A stretch of DNA of 64,000 nucleotides from positions 682,001-746,000 of the forward strand of contig NZ_FNUC01000004.1 in NCBI RefSeq assembly GCF_900106035.1, read 5' to 3'. Shown here piece by piece: positions 54,455 to 61,997 of the stretch. Under the pieces are notes generated by a model that saw only the letters and a program-made list of their open reading frames with translations, did no database searches and was not told the origin of the DNA. The stretch comes from Jiangella alba. GTDB lineage: Bacteria > Actinomycetota > Actinomycetes > Jiangellales > Jiangellaceae. The number at the start of each line of letters is the position of its first letter. Positions within the stretch are counted from its first letter, which is position 1. A program made the position numbers and the translations under genes.

Positions 54455-55290
54455 GGTCGGTTCATCTCCTCGCTGCGACGACGCGCGGCGACGGCCACGA
54501 CTCCGCCGCCGAGCAGGGCCAGTCCGGCCAGCGCGGCCGGGATGATCGGGGCGCCGGTCTTGGCGAGGTCAGATCCGTCGGCCGCTGAACCCCCGGCGCC
54601 GGCGGTCGACGACGTGCCGCCCGAGGCGCCGCCGTTGTCGCTACCGCCCGCGGCGCCGTTGTCGCTACCGCTCTCACCGGCCGCGGCCCCGCCCCCACCG
54701 GTTCCGCCGGCGTCGCCAGTGCCGCCGTCCGCGCCGGTCCCGGCGGCGAACGTGATCGGCAGCAACACGTCGGCGCTGCGGTCGGCCGTGCGGGTGTGGT
54801 CGGCGCGGGTGCCGACGACGCAGCCGTTGGGCGCTTGGGTGGGGTCGAGGCAATCGGTGAACTCGTCGCTCGCGGCGACGCTCAACTGGACGTCGAACGA
54901 ACCCTTGCCGCCGACCTCCTCGAACGGCGTCGCCAGGCCCTCGCCGTAGGACGGCGGGTTCGACGAGATCCATGCCGAGGCACCGCCGCCGCCTTCCATG
55001 TCGGCGCCACCGAGGCACGGAGTGGGCTGCTGACCTGCGCCGTTGTTGACACACACGACGACGTAGATGCCCTTGGTGAGGTCGTAGCCCTCGCCGTGGA
55101 CGGTGATCGTCTCACCGGCCGGGTCAAGTCCGTCGACCTTGGAGACGGTGATCGTCTGGCCTTCCGGGCCGGTGGCGGATGCGGCCGCCGCGGTCCCGGC
55201 GAGGCTCAACGAGCCACCCGTCGCCAGGACCACCCCCAGCGCCGTCGCGAGTCGACGGCGACGTGAGCGCCGTCGGGAAACGTTCGACAT
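54451..55290 (-). CDS. Small cell-wall-anchored protein of the heme locus (LAKTG sortase signal)
   Basis: 279 residues. Signal peptide after an Arg-rich start (SRRRSRRRRLATALGVVLATGGSLSLAGTAAAA). One neocarzinostatin/IPT-like beta domain (~40-190: VSKVDGLDPAGETITVHGEGYDLTKGIYVVVCVNN) has paired Cys. A Gly/Ser/Ala-rich spacer follows, then LAKTG (242-246), a hydrophobic stretch and basic end. It has no HtaA domain but resembles the beta domains of the giant protein. As first gene of the leftward iron-box operon it probably helps heme capture or spaces the giant protein in the wall. GAAGGG precedes ATG 55290. Confidence 0.85.
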   Translation of the reverse strand: MSNVSRRRSRRRRLATALGVVLATGGSLSLAGTAAAASATGPEGQTITVSKVDGLDPAGETITVHGEGYDLTKGIYVVVCVNNGAGQQPTPCLGGADMEGGGGASAWISSNPPSYGEGLATPFEEVGGKGSFDVQLSVAASDEFTDCLDPTQAPNGCVVGTRADHTRTADRSADVLLPITFAAGTGADGGTGDAGGTGGGGAAAGESGSDNGAAGGSDNGGASGGTSSTAGAGGSAADGSDLAKTGAPIIPAALAGLALLGGGVVAVAARRRSEEMNRP

Positions 55291-55346
55291 GTCCCACCCT
55301 TCAACCTGATGTCGGGGTCTGCGGATCAATGAGGCACCATATCGGC

Positions 55347-55365
55347 ATAGGTAAGGCATACCTAC
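55347..55365. promoter_or_regulatory. IdeR/DtxR-type iron box 1
   Basis: ATAGGTAAGGCATACCTAC matches 16 of 19 positions of the iron-box consensus TWAGGTWAGSCTWACCTWA. It lies between the divergent heme-uptake operons, 57 bases from ATG 55290. Iron-loaded IdeR/DtxR would repress here. Confidence 0.85.
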
Positions 55366-55366
55366 A

Positions 55367-55385
55367 TTGGGGTAGGCAAACCTAA
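55367..55385. promoter_or_regulatory. IdeR/DtxR-type iron box 2
   Basis: TTGGGGTAGGCAAACCTAA matches 16 of 19 consensus positions. Its centre is 20 bp (about two helical turns) from that of box 1, so two repressor dimer pairs could sit on the same or adjacent faces. It lies 46 bases before the heme oxygenase start. Confidence 0.85.
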
Positions 55386-55431
55386 GATGCAATACTTGTC
55401 TCATCTGCAGCGCCGACCCGGAGGAGCATCC

Positions 55432-56121
55432 GTGCCGACCACCCGAACGCCGGCCGAGGCCGAGCCCCGAACGTTCTCCCAGGCCCTGCGCGAGCGCAGC
55501 TGGCCCCTGCACGACGTCGCCAACGGCGCGGAGTTCATCAACGCGCTGATGGAGGGCCGCATCAGCCGCGCCGGCTACGCCGCGCTGGTCACGCAGCACC
55601 TGTTCGTCTACGAGGCGCTGGAATCGGTCGCCGCCGCCATGCGTGACGACCCGATCGCCGGGCCGTTCGTCACCGACGAGCTCCCCCGGGTGCCGTCGCT
55701 GCGGCGCGACCTCGCGTTCCTGCTCGGCAGCGCCGACGCCGTCGACGACCTCGAGCCGCTCCCGGCGACGCGCCGCTACGCCGACCGCATCCGCGAGACG
55801 GCGCAGTGGCCCGGCGGGTTCGTCGCGCATCACTACACGCGCTACCTCGGCGACCTCTCCGGCGGGCTGGCCGTCGGCACCATCGTGTCGCGAACGTACG
55901 GCTTCCAGCTCGGCGGCGAGGGCGTGCTGTTCTACCACTTCGCGCAGATCCCGAAGCCGCGGCCGTTCAAGGACGCCTACCGCGCCCGGCTCGACGCGGC
56001 GCCGTGGAACCCCGACGAGCGGGAGCGGGTCATCGACGAGGTGGTCCTGGCGTACGGGCTGAACACGGAGATCTTCACCGAGCTGGGCGCGGTCCACCCG
56101 GCGACGCCCGCGGGCGGCTGA
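55432..56121 (+). CDS. hmuO: Biliverdin-producing heme oxygenase
   Basis: 229 residues from GTG 55432, with GGAGGA 6 bases upstream; the in-frame ATG 55387 lies against the iron box and has no ribosome site. The proximal heme ligand is His27 (SWPLHDVANG) and the distal-helix motif is YLGDLSGGLAVG. It opens the heme ring with O2 to biliverdin, CO and Fe2+ in the cytoplasm, the final step of the pathway encoded here. It heads the rightward iron-box operon with hmuTUV following 1 bp later. Confidence 0.95.
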   Translation: MPTTRTPAEAEPRTFSQALRERSWPLHDVANGAEFINALMEGRISRAGYAALVTQHLFVYEALESVAAAMRDDPIAGPFVTDELPRVPSLRRDLAFLLGSADAVDDLEPLPATRRYADRIRETAQWPGGFVAHHYTRYLGDLSGGLAVGTIVSRTYGFQLGGEGVLFYHFAQIPKPRPFKDAYRARLDAAPWNPDERERVIDEVVLAYGLNTEIFTELGAVHPATPAGG

Positions 56122-56122
56122 C

Positions 56123-57316
56123 GTGCGGCGATGGGGGCGCGGGCCGGCCGTCGTCGTGGCGGCCGGCCTGCTGCTGGGTGCGGCGGCGTGCGTGGCTCCG
56201 GCGGACGACGCGGCTGATGGAGGGACGGACGCACGGTCCGCGTCGCAGAGCACCCCGGCGGACCCCGCAGCCGATCCCGTCAATGCCTGTCAGGAACCGG
56301 TACCCGGGTTCGGCGTGACGGTCGACGCGGACGGTGAGCCGCTGCCCGAGCGCGCGGATCCGCCGGCCGACGACTCGGCCAGCGACGAGGACGGCGATCC
56401 GCGCGAGATCCTCGGCCCGTCCACCGCGACGGTCGACCAGACGGTGACGCCGGTCGCCGACGATCCCGCCCCCGCGCTCCCCGTCACGGTCGAGTCCTGC
56501 GACGGCGAGACGGTCGTCGTCGACGACGCCAGCCGCATCCTCGCCGTCGACCTCTACGGCACGCTCGCCGAGATCGTGTTCAGCCTGGGCCTCGGCGACC
56601 ACGTCGTCGGCCGCGACGCGTCCACCGGGTTCCCGCAGGCCGCCGACCTGCCGCTGGTCACGCCCGGCGGGCACGACCTCAACGCCGAGGCGATCCTCGA
56701 CCTCGACCCCACCGTCGTCCTCACCGACGCCAGCGTCGGCCCGCCCGAGGTGCAGCAGCAGCTGCGCGACGCCGGCATCCCGGTGATCTTCTTCGACGAC
56801 GCCCGCGACCTCGACCGCATCCCCAGCCAGATCCGCGCCGTCGCCGGCGCGCTCGGCGTCCCCGACGAGGGCGAGCAGCTGGTCGAGCGGACGTCCGGCG
56901 AGATCGCCGACGCGCTTGCGCTCGCCCCGGCCGGCGCCGACCCGCTGCGCATCGCGTTCCTCTACACCCGCGGCGGCATGGTGCAACTGCTGGCCGGGCC
57001 GGGGTCCGGCGCCGACGCGATGATCCGTGCCATCGGGGCCGTCGACGTCGGCACCGACATCGGGCTGGAGCGGCCGTTCACGCAGATCACGTCCGAGGCG
57101 CTGATCGAGGCCGCCCCCGACGTCATCATCATGATGACCAAGGGCCTCGAGTCCATCGGCGGCGTCGACGGCATGCTCCGGCTCCCGGGCGTCGCGCAGA
57201 CGCCGGCCGGCGAGAAGCTGCGCGTCGTCGACATGGCCGACTCCGTGCTGCTCAGCTTCGGGCCCCGCTCCGGGCGCACCATCGAGGCGCTCGCCCACGC
57301 CGTCTACCAGCCATGA
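56123..57316 (+). CDS. hmuT: Hemin-binding lipoprotein of the ABC importer
   Basis: 397 residues from GTG 56123. Lipobox LLLGAAAC, then a ~100-residue acidic linker that is long for the family. The class III periplasmic-binding fold follows from ~135: RILAVDLYGTLAEIVFSLGLGDHVVGRDAST, DLDPTVVLTDASVGP, and SEALIEAAPDVIIMMTKG. It receives heme from the wall proteins and passes it to HmuU. Heme specificity is inferred from the neighbours; the fold is shared with siderophore and B12 binders. ATGA overlap with hmuU. Confidence 0.92.
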   Translation: MRRWGRGPAVVVAAGLLLGAAACVAPADDAADGGTDARSASQSTPADPAADPVNACQEPVPGFGVTVDADGEPLPERADPPADDSASDEDGDPREILGPSTATVDQTVTPVADDPAPALPVTVESCDGETVVVDDASRILAVDLYGTLAEIVFSLGLGDHVVGRDASTGFPQAADLPLVTPGGHDLNAEAILDLDPTVVLTDASVGPPEVQQQLRDAGIPVIFFDDARDLDRIPSQIRAVAGALGVPDEGEQLVERTSGEIADALALAPAGADPLRIAFLYTRGGMVQLLAGPGSGADAMIRAIGAVDVGTDIGLERPFTQITSEALIEAAPDVIIMMTKGLESIGGVDGMLRLPGVAQTPAGEKLRVVDMADSVLLSFGPRSGRTIEALAHAVYQP

Positions 57317-58473
57317 CGGCGACGGTGTCGGCGCCACCGGAAGCACCAGCGACGGCACAGGCCGCGGCCGCCCGGCCCAGCCGATGGCGGCGCAGCCGAG
57401 GCGGGCTGCTGATCGCCGCGCTGTCCGTCGCTCTGGTCGTCGTGACGATCGTGTCGGCCGGACGGGGCCAGTTGCAGATCCCGCCGGCCGAGGTCGTCGG
57501 GTCGATCCTGCACCGGCTGGACGCGAATCTGGAGTGGCTGCTGCGGCAGATCGGGGTGACGGCGGACCTCCCGCTGGACGCCGGGCCGCGGCCGCAGCAC
57601 GTGCAGGGCGAGAACACGCTCTGGCTGGTCCGGTTCCCGCGCGTCGTGCTGGCGCTGCTGGTCGGCGCGGCGCTGGCGACGGCGGGTGCGCTGATGCAGG
57701 GCGTGTTCGGCAACCCGCTGGCCGAGCCCGCCATCGTCGGGGTCTCGCCGGGCGCGGCGGTCGGCGCCAGCCTGGTGTTCGTCACCGGCGCGAACTTCCT
57801 CGGCGAGTGGACGGTCGCGGTGGCGGCGTTCGCGACGGGGCTGGTCACGACGCTGCTCGTCTACGCGCTGTCGCGGTCGGGCGGCCGGACGGAGGTCGTC
57901 ACGCTCGTGCTCACCGGCGTCGCCGTCACCGCGGTCGCGTTCGCCATCGTCGCGTTCGCGACGTTCATCGCGTCGCCGGAGGCGCGCGAGCAGATCGTGT
58001 TCTGGCAGCTCGGCAGCCTCAACGGCGCCCGCTGGCAGGCCGTCGTCGCCGTGCTGCCGTTCATGGTCGTGGGGCTGACGCTGGCGCTCGCGATGGCGCG
58101 GTCGCTGGACCTCCTCGCGCTCGGCGAGCGTTCCGCCCGGCACCTCGGCGTCCACGTCGAGCGGCTGCGCCTCGTCGCCATCGCCGCGGTCGCCATGCTG
58201 GTCGGCTCCGGGGTCGCGTTCGCCGGCGTCATCGGCTTCGTCGGGCTGGTCGTGCCGCACCTGATCCGGATGATCGCCGGGCCCGGCCACCGGGTGCTGC
58301 TGCCGGCGAGCGCGCTGGGCGGGGCGCTGCTGCTGGTGTCGGCGGACCTCGTCGCCCGCACCGCCATCCGGTACGCGGACCTCCCGCTCGGCATGCTGAC
58401 GGCGCTGGTCGGGGGCCCGCTGTTCTTCTGGTTGCTGCGCCGCACGCGCACCAGCCAGGGCGGCTGGGCATGA
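57313..58473 (+). CDS. hmuU: Heme ABC transporter permease
   Basis: 386 residues, BtuC/FecCD family, nine to ten membrane segments. It has LWLVRFPRVVLALLVGAALATAGALMQGVFGNPLAEPAIVGVSPGAA (family block), the coupling-helix region LGERSARHLGVHVER and GFVGLVVPHLIRMIAGPGHR. It forms the heme channel. ATG 57313 overlaps the hmuT stop and the stop overlaps hmuV, so the importer genes are strictly coupled. Confidence 0.94.
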   Translation: MTATVSAPPEAPATAQAAAARPSRWRRSRGGLLIAALSVALVVVTIVSAGRGQLQIPPAEVVGSILHRLDANLEWLLRQIGVTADLPLDAGPRPQHVQGENTLWLVRFPRVVLALLVGAALATAGALMQGVFGNPLAEPAIVGVSPGAAVGASLVFVTGANFLGEWTVAVAAFATGLVTTLLVYALSRSGGRTEVVTLVLTGVAVTAVAFAIVAFATFIASPEAREQIVFWQLGSLNGARWQAVVAVLPFMVVGLTLALAMARSLDLLALGERSARHLGVHVERLRLVAIAAVAMLVGSGVAFAGVIGFVGLVVPHLIRMIAGPGHRVLLPASALGGALLLVSADLVARTAIRYADLPLGMLTALVGGPLFFWLLRRTRTSQGGWA

Positions 58474-59315
58474 CCCGGCCGGCGGCGCGCCGCGGCTGGG
58501 CCGCCGTCCGCCGCGGGCACCGGCTGCCCGTCGCCCCCGTCGCCGGGTCGGTCGCCGCCGCGGCCGCGGGCGTCTCCGTCACGCTCGGCGGGGCGCGGGT
58601 GCTGGACGACGTCAGCGTCGAGGTCCGCGCGGGCGAAGTGCTGGCACTGGTCGGGCCCAACGGCGCCGGCAAGTCGACGCTGCTGTCCGCCCTCACCGGC
58701 GACGTCGCGGTGTCGGCGGGGGCCGTCACGCTCGACGGCGCGCCGCTGACGGCATGGACGGCGACCGAGGCCGCCATGCGCCGCGCCGTCCTCCTCCAGC
58801 AGGTGCGGCTGTCGTTCCCGTTCACCGTCGCCGAGGTGGTCGAGATGGGCCGGGCGCCGTGGGCCGGAACACCGCTCGAGGACGGCGACGACGACGCGGT
58901 CCGCGCCGCGCTCGCCGAGGCCGACGTCGTGCCGTTCGCCGGGCGCCGGTTCACGTCGCTGTCAGGCGGCGAGCAGGCACGGGTCGCGCTGGCCCGGGTG
59001 CTCGCGCAGCGCACCGGCGTGCTGCTGCTGGACGAGCCGACCGCCGCCCTCGATCTGCGCCACCAGGAGCTCGTCCTCGGCGTCGCCCGCACCCGCGCCG
59101 CCGCCGGCGTCGCCGTCGTCGTCGTGCTGCACGATCTCAACCTCGCCGCCGCGCACGCCGACCGCGTCGCCGTCCTCGCCGGCGGCCGCCTCGTCGCGAC
59201 CGGACCGCCGCGGGACGTGCTCGGCGGCACGCTGCTCACCGACGTCTACGAGCACGACGTCGAGGTGATCGCGCATCCGCGCACCGGCACGCCGGTCATC
59301 CTCCCGCGACGCTGA
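58470..59315 (+). CDS. hmuV: Heme ABC transporter ATP-binding protein
   Basis: 281 residues. Walker A GPNGAGKST (62-70), Q-loop LLQQVRLSFPFTV, signature LSGGEQARV, Walker B VLLLDEP, switch VLHDLN. A basic N-terminal extension of ~30 residues precedes the ATPase core. It powers HmuU. It is the last gene of the operon; a strong GC hairpin follows 56 bases after the stop. Confidence 0.94.
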   Translation: MTRPAARRGWAAVRRGHRLPVAPVAGSVAAAAAGVSVTLGGARVLDDVSVEVRAGEVLALVGPNGAGKSTLLSALTGDVAVSAGAVTLDGAPLTAWTATEAAMRRAVLLQQVRLSFPFTVAEVVEMGRAPWAGTPLEDGDDDAVRAALAEADVVPFAGRRFTSLSGGEQARVALARVLAQRTGVLLLDEPTAALDLRHQELVLGVARTRAAAGVAVVVVLHDLNLAAAHADRVAVLAGGRLVATGPPRDVLGGTLLTDVYEHDVEVIAHPRTGTPVILPRR

Positions 59316-59370
59316 CCGGCTCGGGCCACGGGCCGCGGGCTTGGGCCGCGGGACACGCCTGCCCCGCGGG

Positions 59371-59399
59371 CCGGCCTGGCCTCGGCCCGGCCAGGCCGG
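59371..59399 (+). terminator. GC-rich hairpin ending the hmuOTUV operon
   Basis: CCGGCCTGGCC (59371-59381) pairs perfectly with 59389-59399 over a 7-base loop. No U-tract follows, as usual for high-GC actinobacterial terminators. Confidence 0.7.
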
Positions 59400-59927
59400 C
59401 GTCCGTCGGCTCCCGGCGTCCCCCAACGTCGCCGGGTCGCCGTGCGCGGGCCCGCGGCGCCTTCCCCGGCTCCGGGCGGACGGGCCGTCGCCGGGAAAGG
59501 CGCCGAGCTCAGCGGGCGGTCACCAGGACCGGGTCACGAACCTGATTCTGAACCGCTGGCGCAGCCCGGGCCGGTGCGCGCGGGCTCGATGCGCTCCGGC
59601 GCTGCGGCTCATCGCGGTCAGGTATCTCGGACCCGCCCCGAACTGGACGTGCGTGGCCCGGTACTTACGCCTGCGTTCTGCCATGGATCTTTCGCCCCCT
59701 CCAACTGGCGGCCTCACCCCTGAAGAGCCGCCACGTCGGCACCACAGCACGAATGATAAACGTGATCTGCCTCACAGTCATTGGTTTCGCTTGTCCACAT
59801 TGGGGCGATTTCAACGGTTTTGAACCGTCTATTTCAGTCAATTTCCGGACCACGTACGTGTTTACCGAATACACGAATGCGGACATCCCCGACGCCGGAT
59901 CGGCCCGGCTCCGGCGAACGTTTCACC
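59400..59927. other. Intergenic region with AT-richer palindromic promoter zone before the sigma-factor gene
   Basis: The left half is ordinary GC-rich sequence. From about 59745 to 59885 GC content drops visibly. This part holds two perfect dyads: ACGGTT-TTG-AACCGT (59814-59828) and CACGTACGTG (59851-59860). They are good candidates for regulator sites controlling the sigma factor at 59928. A hairpin TGGCGGC...GCCGCCA lies at 59706-59733. Confidence 0.5.
59520..59684 (-). CDS. Possible small basic protein of 54 residues
   Basis: ATG 59684 has GGAGGGGG about 10 bases upstream on the minus strand, and AT-richer sequence lies beyond. The product (MAERRRKYRATHVQFGAGPR start) is strongly basic, with mostly G/C third codon positions and no recognisable domain. 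It lies alone between the hmu operon and the sigma-factor gene. It may equally be chance; no homologue can be claimed. Confidence 0.3.
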   Translation of the reverse strand: MAERRRKYRATHVQFGAGPRYLTAMSRSAGAHRARAHRPGLRQRFRIRFVTRSW

Positions 59928-60470
59928 ATGATCAAGGGGTGGGATCATCAAGAGTCGACCATGTTGCTCGACCGTGTGTATCAGGGGGACGATGCCGCGT
60001 TCGGAACTCTCTACCGCAGGGTGTCCCCGATGGCCCGGCGCGCCGCGCACAACATCGTGCGCGACTCACACGCCGCCGACGACCTCGTCCAGGAGACGTT
60101 CTATCTCGTGCTGCGGGCGGTCCGGTCCGGCCGCGGCCCGCGTGACTCCTTCGCCGGCTACGTCCTGGCGACGGTGAAGCACCTGGCGTACCGGTACTGC
60201 AAGACCGAGAGCCGCACCGTCGCCAACGACGATCCGGACATGTGGGAGCGCCACACCGATATCGTGCTGCCGGCGGCGCAGACGGAGCGGGTCACGGCCG
60301 CGTGGGCGTCGCTGCCGCCGCGGTGGCGCAGCATCCTGTGGCTCGTCGAGGTCGACCGGTACTCGCCGGCCGAGCTCGCGCCCGGGCTCGCGCTGACGCC
60401 GAACGCGGTCTCCAGCCTCGCGTCGCGGGCGCGGCAGGCGTTGCGGACGGCGTACCTGGCGACCGACTGA
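59928..60470 (+). CDS. ECF-type sigma-70 family RNA polymerase sigma factor
   Basis: 180 residues from ATG 59928 (ATG 59961 is an alternative). Region 2 is seen as DDAAFGTLYRRVSPMARRAAHNIVRDSHAADDLVQETFYLVLRAV, and region 4 as LPPRWRSILWLVEVDRYSPAELAPGLALTPNAVSSLASRARQALR. No anti-sigma or zinc-finger partner gene is adjacent, so control is probably at its own AT-rich promoter with palindromes. The downstream neighbour encodes a tyrosine-phosphatase-like protein on the other strand. Confidence 0.88.
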   Translation: MIKGWDHQESTMLLDRVYQGDDAAFGTLYRRVSPMARRAAHNIVRDSHAADDLVQETFYLVLRAVRSGRGPRDSFAGYVLATVKHLAYRYCKTESRTVANDDPDMWERHTDIVLPAAQTERVTAAWASLPPRWRSILWLVEVDRYSPAELAPGLALTPNAVSSLASRARQALRTAYLATD

Positions 60471-60519
60471 CGGCGTCGGCGGCGGCCGCCCGCCACGTGC
60501 TGCGGGCGGCCTTGCTGCG

Positions 60520-60930
60520 TCAGCGCACGCCGCGCAGCCAGCGGCGCTGCCAGGGCGTCTCGACCGCCTTGGGGTGGTAGTGGGTACGGATCCAGCCGAC
60601 CGCCTCGTCCGCCGGAACGCCGTCCAAGATCGCGAGCGCCGCCAGCGCCGTCCCCGTCCGGCCGCGACCACCGCGGCACGCGACCTCCACTCGCTCGCCA
60701 CCGGCCGCCCGGCTGTACGCCTCGTGCAGCGCGTCGAGGGCGTCGGCGCGGTCGAGCGGGATCCAGAAGTCCGGCCAGCGGATGCGCCGATGCGGCCACG
60801 CCGGCATGGTCCCGTCCGTCAGCACCAGCGCGAAGTCGGCCGGACTCGCCGCCGCGCCGAGCGGCCGTCCGCGCACCGTCGCGCCGCTGGGCAGGGTCAC
60901 CACGCCGAGATCGTCCAGCCATTGCGTCAT
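60520..60930 (-). CDS. Protein-tyrosine-phosphatase-family protein
   Basis: 136 residues. The active-site loop is VACRGGRGRTGTALA, a CX5R motif with the catalytic Cys and Arg. The general-acid Asp may be in the WIPLDRADAL segment. It is the small form of the fold and may act on phosphotyrosine proteins or other phosphoesters. ATG 60930 is preceded by GAGAAT at 6 bases, a leaderless-type -10. Confidence 0.85.
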   Translation of the reverse strand: MTQWLDDLGVVTLPSGATVRGRPLGAAASPADFALVLTDGTMPAWPHRRIRWPDFWIPLDRADALDALHEAYSRAAGGERVEVACRGGRGRTGTALAALAILDGVPADEAVGWIRTHYHPKAVETPWQRRWLRGVR

Positions 60931-60999
60931 CCGTCGATTCTCGGACGCCGCACGCCGTATCGGCCCTGGCCGGCCCTTCGCCCGTCGCGAACGGCGCCC

Positions 61000-61962
61000 T
61001 CAGACGGTCTCGGCGACCGGGTCCCCGACGGTGTCGCCGACGACGGGCTCGCGGCGACGGACCGGCGTACGGCGCAGGCCGAGGGCGATGCCGGCGCCGC
61101 AGAGCAGCGAGCCGGCCAGCCCGATCGGGGTCCAGACCGACGTCCCGGCGACGACGCCGACGACCATCCCCGCGATCGGCATGATGCCGGCGAACAGGCC
61201 GGCCCGGTCGGCGCCGAGGCGGATCACGCCGCCGTACCAGAGCAGGAACGCGATCGCCGTCGTGCACACCGCCAGGAACGTGAGTGTCGCCGCCTCGGAC
61301 ACCGTCGGGACGACGAGGTCGGCGCCCGGCTCGAGCACCGCGAGCCCAGCCAGCAGCGGAACGGCGACCAGGCACACCGCGCCCGACACCTGCAGCGGAC
61401 TGAACTCCTTCAGCAGCGGGACGGCGAGCAGCGTGAACGCCGCCTCGCAGAGCAGGAAGCCGACGGCGTACGGCACCGCGCCGAGCGGGGCGACCGTCGC
61501 GCCCTGCACGATCAGGATGCCGGCGACGACGACCGTGCTGCCCGCGATCGTCCACCCGCGCAGCCGGCCGCCGTCGAGCAGCGGCCCGGCCAGCGCGAGC
61601 ACCAGCGGCGTCGCACCGACGACGGCCGCCATGAAGGCCGGGTCGGAGCGCTGCGTGCCTTCGATCAGCAGCCAGTTGAACGCCGCCAGCCCGGTGCCCG
61701 CCAGCAGCACGAGCCGGCCGAGCTGGCCCGGACGCACCCGCGGGAACCGCACCCGGCGCAGCCGCATGACGGCGAGCAGCACGAGCCCGGCCAGCAGATA
61801 CCGCCAGGCCTGCCCGGCCAGCACCGGATAGTCCGCGAGCAGCGGGCCGAAGGCGATCGAGGCGCCCACGACCGTCATGCCGACGGTGCAGGCCAGCGCT
61901 CCGGCAGCGGTGGGCGACGTGAATCGGGTCATGAACCGATCGTTGCCGAGCAACTGGCCCAT
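61000..61962 (-). CDS. EamA/DMT-family transporter
   Basis: 320 residues with ten hydrophobic segments in two five-helix repeats (first AAGALACTVGMTVVGASIAFGP, second YAVGFLLCEAAFTLLAVPLLKEF). It is probably a small-metabolite or amino-acid exporter. ATG 61962 or ATG 61932 may be used; the second matches the usual N-terminus better. The 35-bp gap to the divergent MocR regulator suggests that regulator controls it. Confidence 0.88.
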   Translation of the reverse strand: MGQLLGNDRFMTRFTSPTAAGALACTVGMTVVGASIAFGPLLADYPVLAGQAWRYLLAGLVLLAVMRLRRVRFPRVRPGQLGRLVLLAGTGLAAFNWLLIEGTQRSDPAFMAAVVGATPLVLALAGPLLDGGRLRGWTIAGSTVVVAGILIVQGATVAPLGAVPYAVGFLLCEAAFTLLAVPLLKEFSPLQVSGAVCLVAVPLLAGLAVLEPGADLVVPTVSEAATLTFLAVCTTAIAFLLWYGGVIRLGADRAGLFAGIMPIAGMVVGVVAGTSVWTPIGLAGSLLCGAGIALGLRRTPVRRREPVVGDTVGDPVAETV

Positions 61963-61997
61963 GGACAGGGCCAGACACGACGTGGTCCACTAGGCCA

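Noticed and set aside
46154-54949. Very long plus-strand open frame (2,931 codons) opposite the giant surface protein
   Set aside because: Its product is Arg/Gly/Asp/Val low complexity with no domain. It is the antisense shadow of the HtaA protein, whose minus-strand frame has a signal peptide, repeated domains and a sorting signal.
55387-55431. ATG 55387 as heme oxygenase start
   Set aside because: It touches iron box 2 and has no ribosome site, whereas GTG 55432 follows GGAGGA at 6 bases.
59700-59740. Small-RNA-like hairpin with C-rich loop before the sigma factor, considered as 6C RNA
   Set aside because: It lacks the two C6 loops of that family.
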